DNA of 64,000 bases from the NCBI RefSeq assembly GCF_002895435.1, contig NZ_POYJ01000003.1, positions 372,001 to 436,000 on the forward strand, read 5' to 3'. Below the pieces are notes generated by a model, which searched no databases, was not told the DNA's origin, and saw nothing but the letters and a program-made list of their open reading frames with translations. How positions within the stretch are numbered: the stretch's first letter is position 1; each line of letters starts with the position of its first letter. The translations under genes and the position numbers were made by a program. This DNA is from Aquimarina sediminis (lineage in GTDB: Bacteria; Bacteroidota; Bacteroidia; Flavobacteriales; Flavobacteriaceae). Of the stretch, positions 44,444-54,520 are shown piece after piece.

Positions 44444-47400
44444 TTGGGTTCGTCAAATTATTTACGCTTTAGTTTTTTTAGGATATTGGTATGTTTGATA
44501 ACACTTTATAATGGGGTGTTATATGGTCAGGATAACGAAACTGTTCGGGATTCTACCAGTACTACATTTAGTTTGGGAGAGCTCTCTTTGCCAGATCCCA
44601 ATAGTATCATAACCAAATATGAATATGATCCAGTAACCAATCGATATATCTATCGAGAGATGCTTGGTGATTTTAATGTAAGATATCCGCTTTTCTTAAC
44701 TCCTTCAGAATTTGAAGCGCTTGTAGAAGAAGAACAGCGAAGGAATTATTTTAAAGAAAAAATAGAAGCTTTTAGTGGGAAGAAGGATGGAAGTGAAGAA
44801 AAAAGGAAAAATTTACTTCCTATTTTTTATGTGAATTCTAACTTCTTTGAATCTGTTTTTGGAGGAAATGAAATAGAAATTATTCCTCAGGGATCCGTAG
44901 AAATGGATTTGGGATTACTATATACAAAACAAGATAATCCTGCCTTTTCACCACGTAACCGAAGTAATTTTACCTTTGATTTTGATCAAAGAATTAGTTT
45001 GAGTTTATTGGGTAAAATAGGAAAAAGACTACAGATAACGGCAAACTATGATACAGAGTCTACGTTTGATTTTCAGAATCAGCTAAAACTGGAATATACT
45101 CCTACAGAAGACGATATCATACAGAGTATCGAGGTAGGTAATGTAAGTATGCCGCTTAACAGTTCGTTAATCCAGGGGGCTCAAAGCCTTTTTGGAGTTA
45201 AAATGGGATTGCAGTTTGGGCGAACTACTATAACAGGAGTATACTCAGAACAACGTTCTGAAACAAGATCGGTAAATGTTGAAGGCGGGGGTACAGTCGA
45301 GGATTTTGAGCTATTTGCACTAGATTATGATGAAAACCGGCACTTCTTTTTATCTCATTATTTTAGAGATACCTACAATAGTTCTTTAAGAAGTTATCCT
45401 TTTATTAATAATAATGTACAGATCACAAGAATCGAGGTGTGGATAACCAATAGAGCTACAAGTGCACAGACACTTACCAATGCTCGTAATATTGTTGCGC
45501 TTCAGGATATAGGAGAAGCACCCGATGCAGGTAATGGTAATACAGATATTCCTTCTTCTTTATTTAATACGGGAGCAGGAGCTTTTCCTGATAATAGTAA
45601 TAATGATTTGGATCCATCTGCCATTGGTCCGGCAGGTCCGATTACCGATGCAGTACGACAGATTGCTACTGTACAACAAGGGTTTATAGGTCCTATATCC
45701 GGATTTAATGAGGGATTTGATTATGCCATTTTAGAAAACGCAAAAAAATTAAATACGAGCGAATATACCTTAAACACTCAGCTAGGGTACATCTCATTAA
45801 ATCAAAGATTAAATAATGATGAGGTTCTGGCAGTAGCATATCAGTATACTGTAGGAGGGCAGGTATTTCAGGTTGGTGAATTTGCAAATGATGGTGTCGA
45901 TGCAACGGTTGGTGATAATACAGGAAATACAGATACAAATGTAGGGGCTAGTCAGAGTTTGGTAGTTAAAATGCTTAAAAGTCCAATTGTTAATGTAACA
46001 AGACCTATTTGGGACTTGATGATGAAAAACATCTACAACACAGGGGCATTTAGATTAGAACAAAATGATTTTAGATTAAATATCCTATACTCAAATCCTT
46101 CTCCTGTTAATTATATTACAGCTGCACCAGGTTCATCTCTGGCATTACCAGATGATGTAGAACAGACGACTTTACTGAAAGTTTTTAATCTAGATCGACT
46201 TAATCCTAATGGAGACCCTGTTCAGGGAGGAGATGGTTTTTTTGATTATGTACCAGGTGTTACTATAGACTCACAAAACGGGCGTATTATATTTACGACC
46301 ATAGAACCATTTGGAGAACATCTTTTTGATAAACTAGACAATGGTCCTGCCGGAGCAACATACACCGATCCTAATTCTTATAATGCAAACCAATCGCAGT
46401 ATGTTTTTAGAGATCTGTATACGCAAACAAAAGTTGTGGCAGAACAGCGATCAGCTAATAAAAACTATTTTCAGTTAAAAGGACGATATAAATCGTCTGG
46501 TCAGGATGGGATTCCTTTAGGGGCATTTAATGTGCCACAAGGATCAGTTACCGTCACTGCTGGAGGAAGAGTGCTACAAGAAGGTGTAGATTATACTGTG
46601 AATTATCAACTGGGAAGAGTAAATATCCTGGATGAAGCTTTGCTTTCTTCTAATACACCGATCCAGGTGTCTACAGAGAATAATGCTGTTTTTGGTCAGC
46701 AAACAAAGCGTTTTACAGGTTTAAATATTGAACATAAATTTAATGACGATTTTATAATAGGAGGAACCTATTTGAATCTAAATGAAAGACCAATTACTCA
46801 AAAATCTAATTATGATTTTGAGCCGATTAATAATACAATATTAGGATTTAATCTGGCATATTCTACAGAAGTTCCTTTCTTAACCAGAATGGTTAATAAA
46901 CTACCTAATATAGATACCGATGTTCCATCAAATGTTTCGGTGAGAGCAGAAGCTGCATATCTTATCGCAGGAGCCCCTAAAGGAGCAGATTTTGATGGTA
47001 AAGTAACAACATATATAGATGATTTTGAAGGAGCACAAACCAGGATTGATGTAGGTTCACCGCTTTCTTGGGAGCTTTCTAGTGTGCCTGTTGGATTTGG
47101 TGATCCCGGTAATCCTGCCAGTGATGCTATCTTAGATGGAATAGCTTCTGGATTTCAAAGAGCAAAGTTATCATGGTATTCTATTGATCCTATTTTTTAT
47201 AGTAATGGAAGACCTAGCGGAATAACTGATCAGGATTTGGCATCTAATGCGACAAGAAGAGTGTTTATAGATGAAATTTTTCCTGAGACAGATATCGTGC
47301 AAGGTCAAACATTGGCTCTGTTTACATTTGATTTGAATTATGATCCAACCGTAAGGGGACCATATAATTATAACCCAGCTTATGCGCCGGGAAATACATT

Positions 47401-50400
47401 GCCGCAACCAGACCCTAGAAATAACTTTGCGGGAGTAACCAGACAGCTAACCTCTACTAATTTTGAACAATCCAATGTAGAATTTATAGAGTTTTGGTTA
47501 ATGGATCCCTTTGCATATGATGATGTAGACAACCCTGGGGGTACTATTGTATTTAATCTAGGTAATATTAGTGAAGATGTACTCAAGGATGGTAGAAAGC
47601 AATATGAAAATGGATTGCCTGCAAATGGGCAAAATCAGAATGTCGTAGATACCGAGTACGGAAGAGTTCCTGTGAATCAGTCACTAATATATGCGTTTGA
47701 TTCTGAAGGTCAGGCAAGGGTCGAGCAAGATGCAGGATTTGATGGATTGACAGATGCAGACGAAAAGCAAAAAGCAGAATATGGAGCTTTTCAGTCTTTA
47801 GATGATCCATCTGGAGATAATTATACTTATTTCCTTCAGGCAAGTGGTAGCCTGTTAGAACGTTATGATAAATATAATGGTACAGAAGGAAACTCACCAA
47901 CTACTGTGTCTAATGATGATAGAGGGAATACTACTTTTCCTACTGCAGAAGATGTGAATAGGGATAATACCATGAATACTATTAATAGTTATTTTGAGTA
48001 TGAAATTCCCATTTTTAGAGGAATGGATGTAGGTAACGATGGAGGAACGGGATATATATCAGATATTCGTGATTTTCCTATCCAGGTATCAGGACAGGAG
48101 CTAAATACCCGTTGGGTACGATTTAAAATACCTGTTTATGAGCCGGACAGAGCTATAAATATTAGTGATTTTAGATCTATACGATTTATGAGAATGTATC
48201 TTACTGATTTTGCAGAGCCTGTCTTATTGAGATTTGGTAATATGGATTTGGTACGTGGAGATTATAGAAGGTATATTGTTGAAGGTAATCAAACAAATGA
48301 TCCAACTAGTGGTCTAAATGTTTTTGGAGATAGTGAAGCAATAGTAACTTCGGTTAGTGAAGAAGAAACACCTAACTATACTACACCACCAGGAGTTGTT
48401 AGAGAACAATTAAATAATAACAATAATATTATAAGAGAAGATGAGCGTTCTCTTGCAATAACCGTAAATGATCTTAAATCCGGAGACTCACGTGGGGTGT
48501 ACAAGAATTTTAATGTCGACATGCGTCAATATGAAAATCTTGAGATGTTTTTGCATGCCGAGTCAGTTCCTAATCAACCCGCAATTTCTGATGGCAATTT
48601 GATAGCCTTTATTAGAATGGGGAATGATTTTACTAATAATTTCTATCAGATAGAGTTGCCGCTAGAGGTATCAGATCTTGGTGATAGAAGTCAAAATGGA
48701 GTATGGCCCGTAAATAATCGCTTGAGTCTTCCTTTAGAGTTTCTTCAGGAAGTAAAATCTAATGTTCTAGGAGATGACGGACTTAGTATAAATGATCTTA
48801 ATTTTTTTGCAGGACCTAATAATCTTAATGTCGGAATTAAAGGTAATCCTAATTTTGGTGATATTAGAGTAATGATGGTAGGTGTCAAAAATGAAAGTGG
48901 AAGTGATCAGTCGGGAACAGTTTGGTATAATGAAATGCGCCTTAGTGATCTTAAAAACAGAGGAGGATGGGCTACTGTAGGTAATTTGGATGCTAACATT
49001 GCAGATTTTGCTAATATAAGTGCTTCGGGAAGAATGAGTACAATAGGGTTTGGAGGCATAGAACAAGGACCAAATGAACGAAGTAGAGAAGACGTACAGC
49101 AATATGATCTAACAACCAATCTTAATTTGGGACAGCTTTTGCCAAAAAAATGGGGAGTACAGATTCCGTTTAATTATAGTAGAGGAGAAGAGCTGATTAC
49201 ACCACAATTTGATCCAGAGTTTCAGGATATAGAGCTTCAGGATCGATTAGATAAGATTACAGATCCACAAGAAAAAGAACGTGTAGAGAGACAATCAACA
49301 GATTATACAAAAAGACAAAGTTTTAATGTTATTGGACTACGTAAAGAAAGAACAGGTGAGAGTAAACCTATGCCCTATGATGTAGAGAATTTTGCGTTTT
49401 CTGCAACTTATAATCAAACAGATCATCGTGATTTTGAAATTGAAAAATCTTTAGATCAAAATGTGAGATTAGGAGGAACGTATGACTTCAGTTTTCAGCC
49501 TAAAGAAATTGAGCCCTTTAAAAAGATTAAGTTTTTAGGAAGAAGTAAGTACTTTGACTTGATAAAGGATTTTAATGTAAATCTACTTCCTACAAGTATT
49601 TCTGTAAATTCTAATATTAACAGACAATACAATGAGCAAATATTTAGAGATATTACCTTAGGACCAGATGATATTAAATTACCTACTTTGTATCAACGTA
49701 ATTTTCTTTATGACTGGCAATATGGTATAAACCATAATTTAACCAAGTCTTTAAATTTTAGTTTCACATCGGCGAACAATCGTATTGTTAAGAATTTTAT
49801 TGATGAAAATAATGAAGTTGATAATTCGATAGATGTATGGAGTGGGTTTTTTGATATAGGAGACCCAAATACGCATAGTCAACAACTTCAGGTTAACTAT
49901 GAAGTTCCCTTTAAGAAAATACCTGCGCTTAAATTTATACGAGCTACATATTCTTATAATGCAGATTTTCAATGGGTAAAGGGGAGTGAGGCCCTTAAGA
50001 CTTTAGACGATATTCCTGATTTAGGTAATACAGTGCAAAATGCCAATGTGCATACCTTAAATGGGTCGTTAGATATGAATACACTGTATAAGTATGTGGG
50101 ATTAACCAAAATAAAAGCTGGTCGAAAAAAAGCAAATAAGAAAGATGCAAGAGGATCAAAAGATGGTAAGGAGTTGTCAGCAGCACCTAATAAGGACACT
50201 AAGAAAAAGGTAAAAAGAGGTAGGAGTAAGTTGAGCGCGGGTGATAAAGCATATAACACTCTAATAGGTTTGGTTACTGCAGTAAAAAAAGTAAATGTAA
50301 ATTATCAACAGGATAATGGTATTTTCCTTCCTGGGTATGTTAGAGAACCTGGTTTTGTTGGTACGCTAAAACCAACTGTAGGTTTTACTTTTGGTAGCCA

Positions 50401-51607
50401 ATCTGAAATAAGAGATATTGCAGCGCGTAACGGATGGCTTACGTTGTATCAAGACTTTAATCAACAATATCAAGAGGTCGAAGGCAGGCAGATTAATGTA
50501 CAGGCATCTCTTGGGTTGTTAAAAGGTTTGAAAATTGACCTTAGTGCCAATAGAAATTATTCAGAAACATTTACAGAGAACTATAGGGTAGATAGTGACT
50601 TAGAGTATAGATCACTTACTCCTAATGTTTTTGGTAATTTTACGGTTTCTACACTATTGATCAAAACGGCATTTCAAAAGAGTGATGAATTTAATTCTAC
50701 AGCCTTTGATGACTTTAGAGAAAACAGACAGATTGTAGCAGATCGTTTGGCGACTGAGTTTTATGGTAGTCCTAATTTTCCGAGAAGCGCAGAACAAGAG
50801 CCTAATGGATATAGTTATCCGATCGGATTCGGAAAAACAAATCAAGCAGTATTATTACCAGCATTTTTATCTGCGTATCAGGGGAAAAGTGCAGAAAATG
50901 TTCAGAAAGGAGCTTTTAGAGATATTCCATTACCTAATTGGGATGTGAAATATACTGGGTTAATGAATTTAAAATGGTTTAAAAAACGATTTAAAAGATT
51001 TTCTGTAGCTCATGGATATCGAGCCAATTATACGATTAATCAGTTTCAAACAAATCTAGAATATCAAAACCGTAATGATGTCGATCAGGCAGGTAATTTT
51101 AGAAACCCAACATTGTATTCTAATATTAATCTAACAGAGCAATTTAGTCCCTTGGCGAGATTCGATATGGAGATGAAGAACTCTGTTAAAATCTTGTTAG
51201 AATGGAAAAAAGATAGAGCGCTATCATTAAGCTTTGATAATAATTTACTTACCGAAATACAAGGTAACGAATATATCATAGGTATAGGGTACAGGCTTAA
51301 GGATATTACTTTTGCAACTAAGATTTCGGGAAGGAAAAAGGTGTTAAAAAGTGATCTTAATCTACGTGCCGATGTATCTCTGCGTCAAAACGAAACTCTG
51401 ATTAGATATCTTGATCTGGATAATACGCAGGTAACTGCCGGGCAAGATATATACGGAATAAAATTTACAGCAGATTATTCGTTAAGTAAGAACCTGACAG
51501 CCTTATTCTTTTATGACCACACTTTTTCAGAATATTCTATTTCTACTGCCTTTCCTCAAACCACGATTAGAGGCGGATTTACATTGAGATATAATTTTGG
51601 AAATTAA
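44444..51607 (+). CDS. sprA: Type IX secretion translocon / gliding motility protein SprA
   Basis: SprA is the giant outer-membrane beta-barrel pore of the type IX secretion system, exporting cargo such as gliding adhesins across the outer membrane. The 2387-residue size, signal peptide (cleavage near LYGQD) and segments such as NFFESVFGGNEIEIIPQGSV, LGKIGKRLQITANYDTES and the C-terminal strand RGGFTLRYNFGN identify it. Two Gly/Asn/Asp-rich plug-like stretches occur, and a Lys/Arg-rich insertion lies near residues 1890-1930. The start is TTG at 44444: no ATG or GTG lies between the in-frame stop at 44414 and the signal peptide. The frame is intact throughout. Confidence 0.96.
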   Translation: MGSSNYLRFSFFRILVCLITLYNGVLYGQDNETVRDSTSTTFSLGELSLPDPNSIITKYEYDPVTNRYIYREMLGDFNVRYPLFLTPSEFEALVEEEQRRNYFKEKIEAFSGKKDGSEEKRKNLLPIFYVNSNFFESVFGGNEIEIIPQGSVEMDLGLLYTKQDNPAFSPRNRSNFTFDFDQRISLSLLGKIGKRLQITANYDTESTFDFQNQLKLEYTPTEDDIIQSIEVGNVSMPLNSSLIQGAQSLFGVKMGLQFGRTTITGVYSEQRSETRSVNVEGGGTVEDFELFALDYDENRHFFLSHYFRDTYNSSLRSYPFINNNVQITRIEVWITNRATSAQTLTNARNIVALQDIGEAPDAGNGNTDIPSSLFNTGAGAFPDNSNNDLDPSAIGPAGPITDAVRQIATVQQGFIGPISGFNEGFDYAILENAKKLNTSEYTLNTQLGYISLNQRLNNDEVLAVAYQYTVGGQVFQVGEFANDGVDATVGDNTGNTDTNVGASQSLVVKMLKSPIVNVTRPIWDLMMKNIYNTGAFRLEQNDFRLNILYSNPSPVNYITAAPGSSLALPDDVEQTTLLKVFNLDRLNPNGDPVQGGDGFFDYVPGVTIDSQNGRIIFTTIEPFGEHLFDKLDNGPAGATYTDPNSYNANQSQYVFRDLYTQTKVVAEQRSANKNYFQLKGRYKSSGQDGIPLGAFNVPQGSVTVTAGGRVLQEGVDYTVNYQLGRVNILDEALLSSNTPIQVSTENNAVFGQQTKRFTGLNIEHKFNDDFIIGGTYLNLNERPITQKSNYDFEPINNTILGFNLAYSTEVPFLTRMVNKLPNIDTDVPSNVSVRAEAAYLIAGAPKGADFDGKVTTYIDDFEGAQTRIDVGSPLSWELSSVPVGFGDPGNPASDAILDGIASGFQRAKLSWYSIDPIFYSNGRPSGITDQDLASNATRRVFIDEIFPETDIVQGQTLALFTFDLNYDPTVRGPYNYNPAYAPGNTLPQPDPRNNFAGVTRQLTSTNFEQSNVEFIEFWLMDPFAYDDVDNPGGTIVFNLGNISEDVLKDGRKQYENGLPANGQNQNVVDTEYGRVPVNQSLIYAFDSEGQARVEQDAGFDGLTDADEKQKAEYGAFQSLDDPSGDNYTYFLQASGSLLERYDKYNGTEGNSPTTVSNDDRGNTTFPTAEDVNRDNTMNTINSYFEYEIPIFRGMDVGNDGGTGYISDIRDFPIQVSGQELNTRWVRFKIPVYEPDRAINISDFRSIRFMRMYLTDFAEPVLLRFGNMDLVRGDYRRYIVEGNQTNDPTSGLNVFGDSEAIVTSVSEEETPNYTTPPGVVREQLNNNNNIIREDERSLAITVNDLKSGDSRGVYKNFNVDMRQYENLEMFLHAESVPNQPAISDGNLIAFIRMGNDFTNNFYQIELPLEVSDLGDRSQNGVWPVNNRLSLPLEFLQEVKSNVLGDDGLSINDLNFFAGPNNLNVGIKGNPNFGDIRVMMVGVKNESGSDQSGTVWYNEMRLSDLKNRGGWATVGNLDANIADFANISASGRMSTIGFGGIEQGPNERSREDVQQYDLTTNLNLGQLLPKKWGVQIPFNYSRGEELITPQFDPEFQDIELQDRLDKITDPQEKERVERQSTDYTKRQSFNVIGLRKERTGESKPMPYDVENFAFSATYNQTDHRDFEIEKSLDQNVRLGGTYDFSFQPKEIEPFKKIKFLGRSKYFDLIKDFNVNLLPTSISVNSNINRQYNEQIFRDITLGPDDIKLPTLYQRNFLYDWQYGINHNLTKSLNFSFTSANNRIVKNFIDENNEVDNSIDVWSGFFDIGDPNTHSQQLQVNYEVPFKKIPALKFIRATYSYNADFQWVKGSEALKTLDDIPDLGNTVQNANVHTLNGSLDMNTLYKYVGLTKIKAGRKKANKKDARGSKDGKELSAAPNKDTKKKVKRGRSKLSAGDKAYNTLIGLVTAVKKVNVNYQQDNGIFLPGYVREPGFVGTLKPTVGFTFGSQSEIRDIAARNGWLTLYQDFNQQYQEVEGRQINVQASLGLLKGLKIDLSANRNYSETFTENYRVDSDLEYRSLTPNVFGNFTVSTLLIKTAFQKSDEFNSTAFDDFRENRQIVADRLATEFYGSPNFPRSAEQEPNGYSYPIGFGKTNQAVLLPAFLSAYQGKSAENVQKGAFRDIPLPNWDVKYTGLMNLKWFKKRFKRFSVAHGYRANYTINQFQTNLEYQNRNDVDQAGNFRNPTLYSNINLTEQFSPLARFDMEMKNSVKILLEWKKDRALSLSFDNNLLTEIQGNEYIIGIGYRLKDITFATKISGRKKVLKSDLNLRADVSLRQNETLIRYLDLDNTQVTAGQDIYGIKFTADYSLSKNLTALFFYDHTFSEYSISTAFPQTTIRGGFTLRYNFGN

Positions 51608-51746
51608 GTTTTTTGTAATTATTTCTTTGGTGAGATTTCTGATAATTGTTTTTTGATAAATTTTTATCTGGTTTTCCAAAAATTTAATAAAATAGATTTA
51701 TTTTCGTCGTCATATATAATAAAGAAACTTATAAATATTTTTTCGA

Positions 51747-52127
51747 ATGAATATTCCTGCAGAATTAAAATATACAAAAGATCACGAATGGATCAAGATT
51801 GAAGGTGATGTTGCAACTATTGGGATTACCGATTTTGCACAAAGTGAATTAGGTGATATTGTCTATGTAGAAGTAGAAACAGTTGGAGAAGAACTTGATC
51901 AAGAAGAGGTTTTTGGAACTGTAGAAGCAGTAAAAACCGTATCTGATTTGTTCTTGCCGTTAACTGGCGAGATCATTGAGTTTAATGAAGCGTTAGAGAG
52001 TGAGCCTGAAGTAGTGAATAGTGATCCTTATGGAGAAGGGTGGATGGTAAAAGTAAAAATATCAGATGCTTCTCAAGTAGATGATCTATTGTCTGCAGAT
52101 GGGTATAAAGAGCTTGTTGGGGCATAA
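51747..52127 (+). CDS. gcvH: Glycine cleavage system H protein
   Basis: The H protein carries the lipoyl arm that shuttles methylamine between the P, T and L proteins. The 126-residue protein has the typical start [17 protein letters not shown] and the lipoylation site Lys63 in [11 protein letters not shown]. Length is standard. gcvP and gcvT are not in the window. A weak promoter-like TATTTTCG lies at 51699-51706, before the gene. A vanZ-like gene overlaps its 3' end. Confidence 0.97.
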   Translation: MNIPAELKYTKDHEWIKIEGDVATIGITDFAQSELGDIVYVEVETVGEELDQEEVFGTVEAVKTVSDLFLPLTGEIIEFNEALESEPEVVNSDPYGEGWMVKVKISDASQVDDLLSADGYKELVGA

Positions 52128-52521
52128 ACCCTTGTTGATTCTATCAGTTTTGCTAACGATCCTGCTAACATGGGGGTCATTGGCGAGATTTGTATACCCT
52201 GTAAAGATTCAAGTAGAAGGAAGTGATAAATATGCTCATTTTATAGCGTATTTTACAGTAACTGTAGCCTGGACATTGTATTTATTTTTTTCTGAAAAAC
52301 TAAATAAAGGCTTAAGGCAGAGTTTGATCATTTCTTCGGTAGCATCTGTTTTGTATGGTATTTTGATGGAAGTATTGCAGTCATTGCTAACTACTTATCG
52401 TAGTTCTGACTGGTATGATGTAGTTGCAAACACATGTGGTACAATTTTTGCAGTTTTTATTTTTGTTGTGCTTAAAAGGCAAGTAATAAGAATTAAGCAA
52501 AACAATCAGAAAATCAGGTAG
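52099..52521 (+). CDS. VanZ-like membrane protein
   Basis: A small VanZ-like protein with about four membrane helices ([38 protein letters not shown]; a third near residue 80; a last near 115-130) and the family pattern DKYAHFIAY...LMEVLQ...[12 protein letters not shown]. The function of this family is poorly defined; some members affect glycopeptide sensitivity. The frame is open from 52081, giving 146 residues and a 47-base overlap with gcvH; ATG 52099 or a TTG just after the gcvH stop are alternatives, so the start is uncertain. The gcvH-vanZ-tonB order recurs in flavobacteria. Confidence 0.8.
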   Translation: MGIKSLLGHKPLLILSVLLTILLTWGSLARFVYPVKIQVEGSDKYAHFIAYFTVTVAWTLYLFFSEKLNKGLRQSLIISSVASVLYGILMEVLQSLLTTYRSSDWYDVVANTCGTIFAVFIFVVLKRQVIRIKQNNQKIR

Positions 52522-52656
52522 ATAAAAGGTTTTATTTGCCGAATGATGTGCAAGATAAAAGTTAAAAAACTAATTTTTTGTTTTACATTTTTATCTTTAG
52601 TTGGAAATTACAAAAGAAATTAGCTATTTTAGCAATCCTATTAACTATTTAGAAAT

Positions 52657-53382
52657 ATGGAACCAAAGAAAAATCCAAAAGCAGATTTAACTAAAAGAAG
52701 TACCTTATTCCTTCAACTAGGACTTATTTTAGTTCTTTTTATAACATGGCAAGGAATTGAGTGGAAGACTTATGATAGAAGTAATATTGATATTGGTCAG
52801 GTTAACCTTGATGAATTAGAAGAAGAAGATGTGCCGATTACTCAAAACCTGAATACTCCACCACCTCCGCCACCTCCGCCACCTGCTCCAGAAATTATTG
52901 ATGTAGTAGAAGATGAAGAAGAGGTAGAAGAAACTATTATAGAATCTACAGAAACCAATCAGGAAGAAGAGATTGTTGAAGTAGAAGAGGTAATAGATGT
53001 TGATGAAGAAGAAGAAATTGCTGATGTACCTTTTGCGGTTATTGAAAATGTTCCAGTTTTTCCAGGTTGTGAAAATGCAGGAAATAATGCTGCAAAAAAG
53101 AAATGTATGAGTGATAAGGTTAAGAAATTTGTTAACCGTAAGTTTAATACAGAATTGGGTAGCGAGCTAGGACTTTCTGGTGTTAATAGAATCTACGTGA
53201 GATTTAAAATTGACAGAAATGGTAATATTGTTGGTGTTCAAGCAAGAGGACCACACCCAAGATTAGAGAAAGAAGCGGGTAGAGTAATTAAGTTATTGCC
53301 TAAAATGACTCCAGGAAAACAAAGAGGAAAAGCAGTAGGTGTACTGTATTCTTTACCAATAGTTTTCCAGGTACAGGATTAA
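52657..53382 (+). CDS. TonB-family energy transducer (copy 1)
   Basis: The 241-residue protein has the complete TonB layout: a short cytoplasmic N-terminus, one membrane helix (about 19-38), a Pro- and Glu/Val-rich periplasmic spacer beginning with nine consecutive Pro, and a C-terminal TonB domain (about 130-241) ending GVLYSLPIVFQVQD. It would transmit proton-motive force to outer-membrane receptors. The C-terminal domain carries a Cys pair in VFPGCE and KKKC that is shared with the next two genes. It has its own terminator. Confidence 0.93.
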   Translation: MEPKKNPKADLTKRSTLFLQLGLILVLFITWQGIEWKTYDRSNIDIGQVNLDELEEEDVPITQNLNTPPPPPPPPPAPEIIDVVEDEEEVEETIIESTETNQEEEIVEVEEVIDVDEEEEIADVPFAVIENVPVFPGCENAGNNAAKKKCMSDKVKKFVNRKFNTELGSELGLSGVNRIYVRFKIDRNGNIVGVQARGPHPRLEKEAGRVIKLLPKMTPGKQRGKAVGVLYSLPIVFQVQD

Positions 53383-53404
53383 AGAAAAAACACAAAAATA
53401 TTTT

Positions 53405-53438
53405 AAAAACTCCCATTGTTGTTAATGGGAGTTTTTTT
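53405..53438 (+). terminator. Terminator of TonB copy 1
   Basis: AACTCCCATT (53408-53417) pairs with AATGGGAGTT (53424-53433) around a 6-base loop; flanking A and T runs extend the stem and seven T follow. It separates copy 1 from copy 2. Confidence 0.9.
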
Positions 53439-53489
53439 ATTAGAAAAATGTAATTCAGGTTAGTGTAAATAGATTAGGATATCTTATTA

Positions 53490-54413
53490 ATGAGAAAAAG
53501 TACTTTTAGAAGATTGTTGGTTTTGGTTTTTCTGGGTCTAATATATAACTCAGATGTTTTTGGAAATACTAAAATAGACACTGCGATATTTCAAAATTTA
53601 GAGGCTGAAGTAGAGAAAACACAAGATGCAATTCCGTTTAATGATGTTGAATTCCCTCCTTTTTTTGCCAAATGTAGGAGGATAACCGAGGATTGTGAAA
53701 AAAGAAATTGTGTTGATTCTTTTGTGTTGAATGCGTTAAGAAATGGTCTTACACAAGTTTTTGATGGTGATATGAGCTATTTTTCTAAAGCAAAAAAATC
53801 TGAGATAAGCTTTGAAATTGGTAAAGATGGTGTGGTTGATACTGTAAAGGTTAAAGGTGAAGATGAGCTTCTAAAGAGGCATATAAAAGATGTTATTCTT
53901 GGGTTTCCTAGGCTAAACCCAGGTATGGATAATGGTAATCTAGTTAGGGTTTTGTACGAACTTAAGGTTGTGATCGAAAATAGAAAAATAGAAGGAGAGA
54001 TTGAGAAGTATAGCTTTGAAGTTAACCTGGATTTTGAAACAAAAGATAGTAAAGGAAAACCAATTAAAATTGTAGAGAATTTTCCTGTTTTTCCTGGTTG
54101 CAATGAAAATAGCAAGCCGGCAAAGCAAAAAAAATGCTTAAGTGAAAAGGTTAAAAAGTTTATCAATAAAAATTTTAATGTAAAGGTGGTTGAAGAAGTG
54201 GGGATGTCTGGTTTTAATAGGATATTTGTTCGGTTTAAAATAAGTAAGTGTGGTAACGTAATTGATGTTCAAGCTAGAGGTCCACACCCGGATTTAGAGA
54301 AAGAGGCGGTTAGAGTAGTCAAGGCATTGCCAAAAACAAAGCCCGCAGAAAGAAATGGAGAAACTGTTGGGGTTTTGTATTCGTTGCCTATTAATTTTGT
54401 AGCTCGTAAATAA
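53490..54413 (+). CDS. TonB C-terminal-domain protein without membrane anchor (copy 2)
   Basis: This 307-residue protein begins with what looks like a cleavable signal peptide (RRLLVLVFLGLIYNSDVFG) rather than a TonB anchor, and has no Pro-rich spacer. It holds two TonB-C-like domains: a divergent one (about 55-160, with its own Cys cluster CRRITEDCEKRNC and FEIGKDGVVDTVKV) and a second one (about 190-307) very close to copy 1 (VFPGCNE, KKC, QARGPHPDLEKEA, GVLYSLPI). It is probably periplasmic or lies at the envelope. Without a membrane helix it cannot couple to ExbB/D in the normal way, so its role is unknown. Confidence 0.8.
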   Translation: MRKSTFRRLLVLVFLGLIYNSDVFGNTKIDTAIFQNLEAEVEKTQDAIPFNDVEFPPFFAKCRRITEDCEKRNCVDSFVLNALRNGLTQVFDGDMSYFSKAKKSEISFEIGKDGVVDTVKVKGEDELLKRHIKDVILGFPRLNPGMDNGNLVRVLYELKVVIENRKIEGEIEKYSFEVNLDFETKDSKGKPIKIVENFPVFPGCNENSKPAKQKKCLSEKVKKFINKNFNVKVVEEVGMSGFNRIFVRFKISKCGNVIDVQARGPHPDLEKEAVRVVKALPKTKPAERNGETVGVLYSLPINFVARK

Positions 54414-54433
54414 CAGGGTAAGAAAAAAAATAT

Positions 54434-54472
54434 CAGAATCCCGCTACAGTTATGTAGACGGGATTCTTTTTT
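54434..54472 (+). terminator. Terminator of TonB copy 2
   Basis: AGAATCCCGCTACA (54435-54448) pairs with TGTAG-A-CGGGATTCT (54453-54467), with one bulged A and a 4-base loop, followed by a T run. Confidence 0.85.
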
Positions 54473-54520
54473 GGTATGCTTGTTGATTCAGATTTAATTG
54501 TAACGTTAAAACTAAATTTT

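Noticed and set aside
47583..50259. Several minus-strand frames of 60-110 codons inside sprA
   Set aside because: All antisense to an intact 2387-residue gene, with no family features and no promoter.
52855..52885. Short CCACCTCCG-like tandem repeat
   Set aside because: It is simply the coding sequence of the poly-proline spacer in TonB copy 1.
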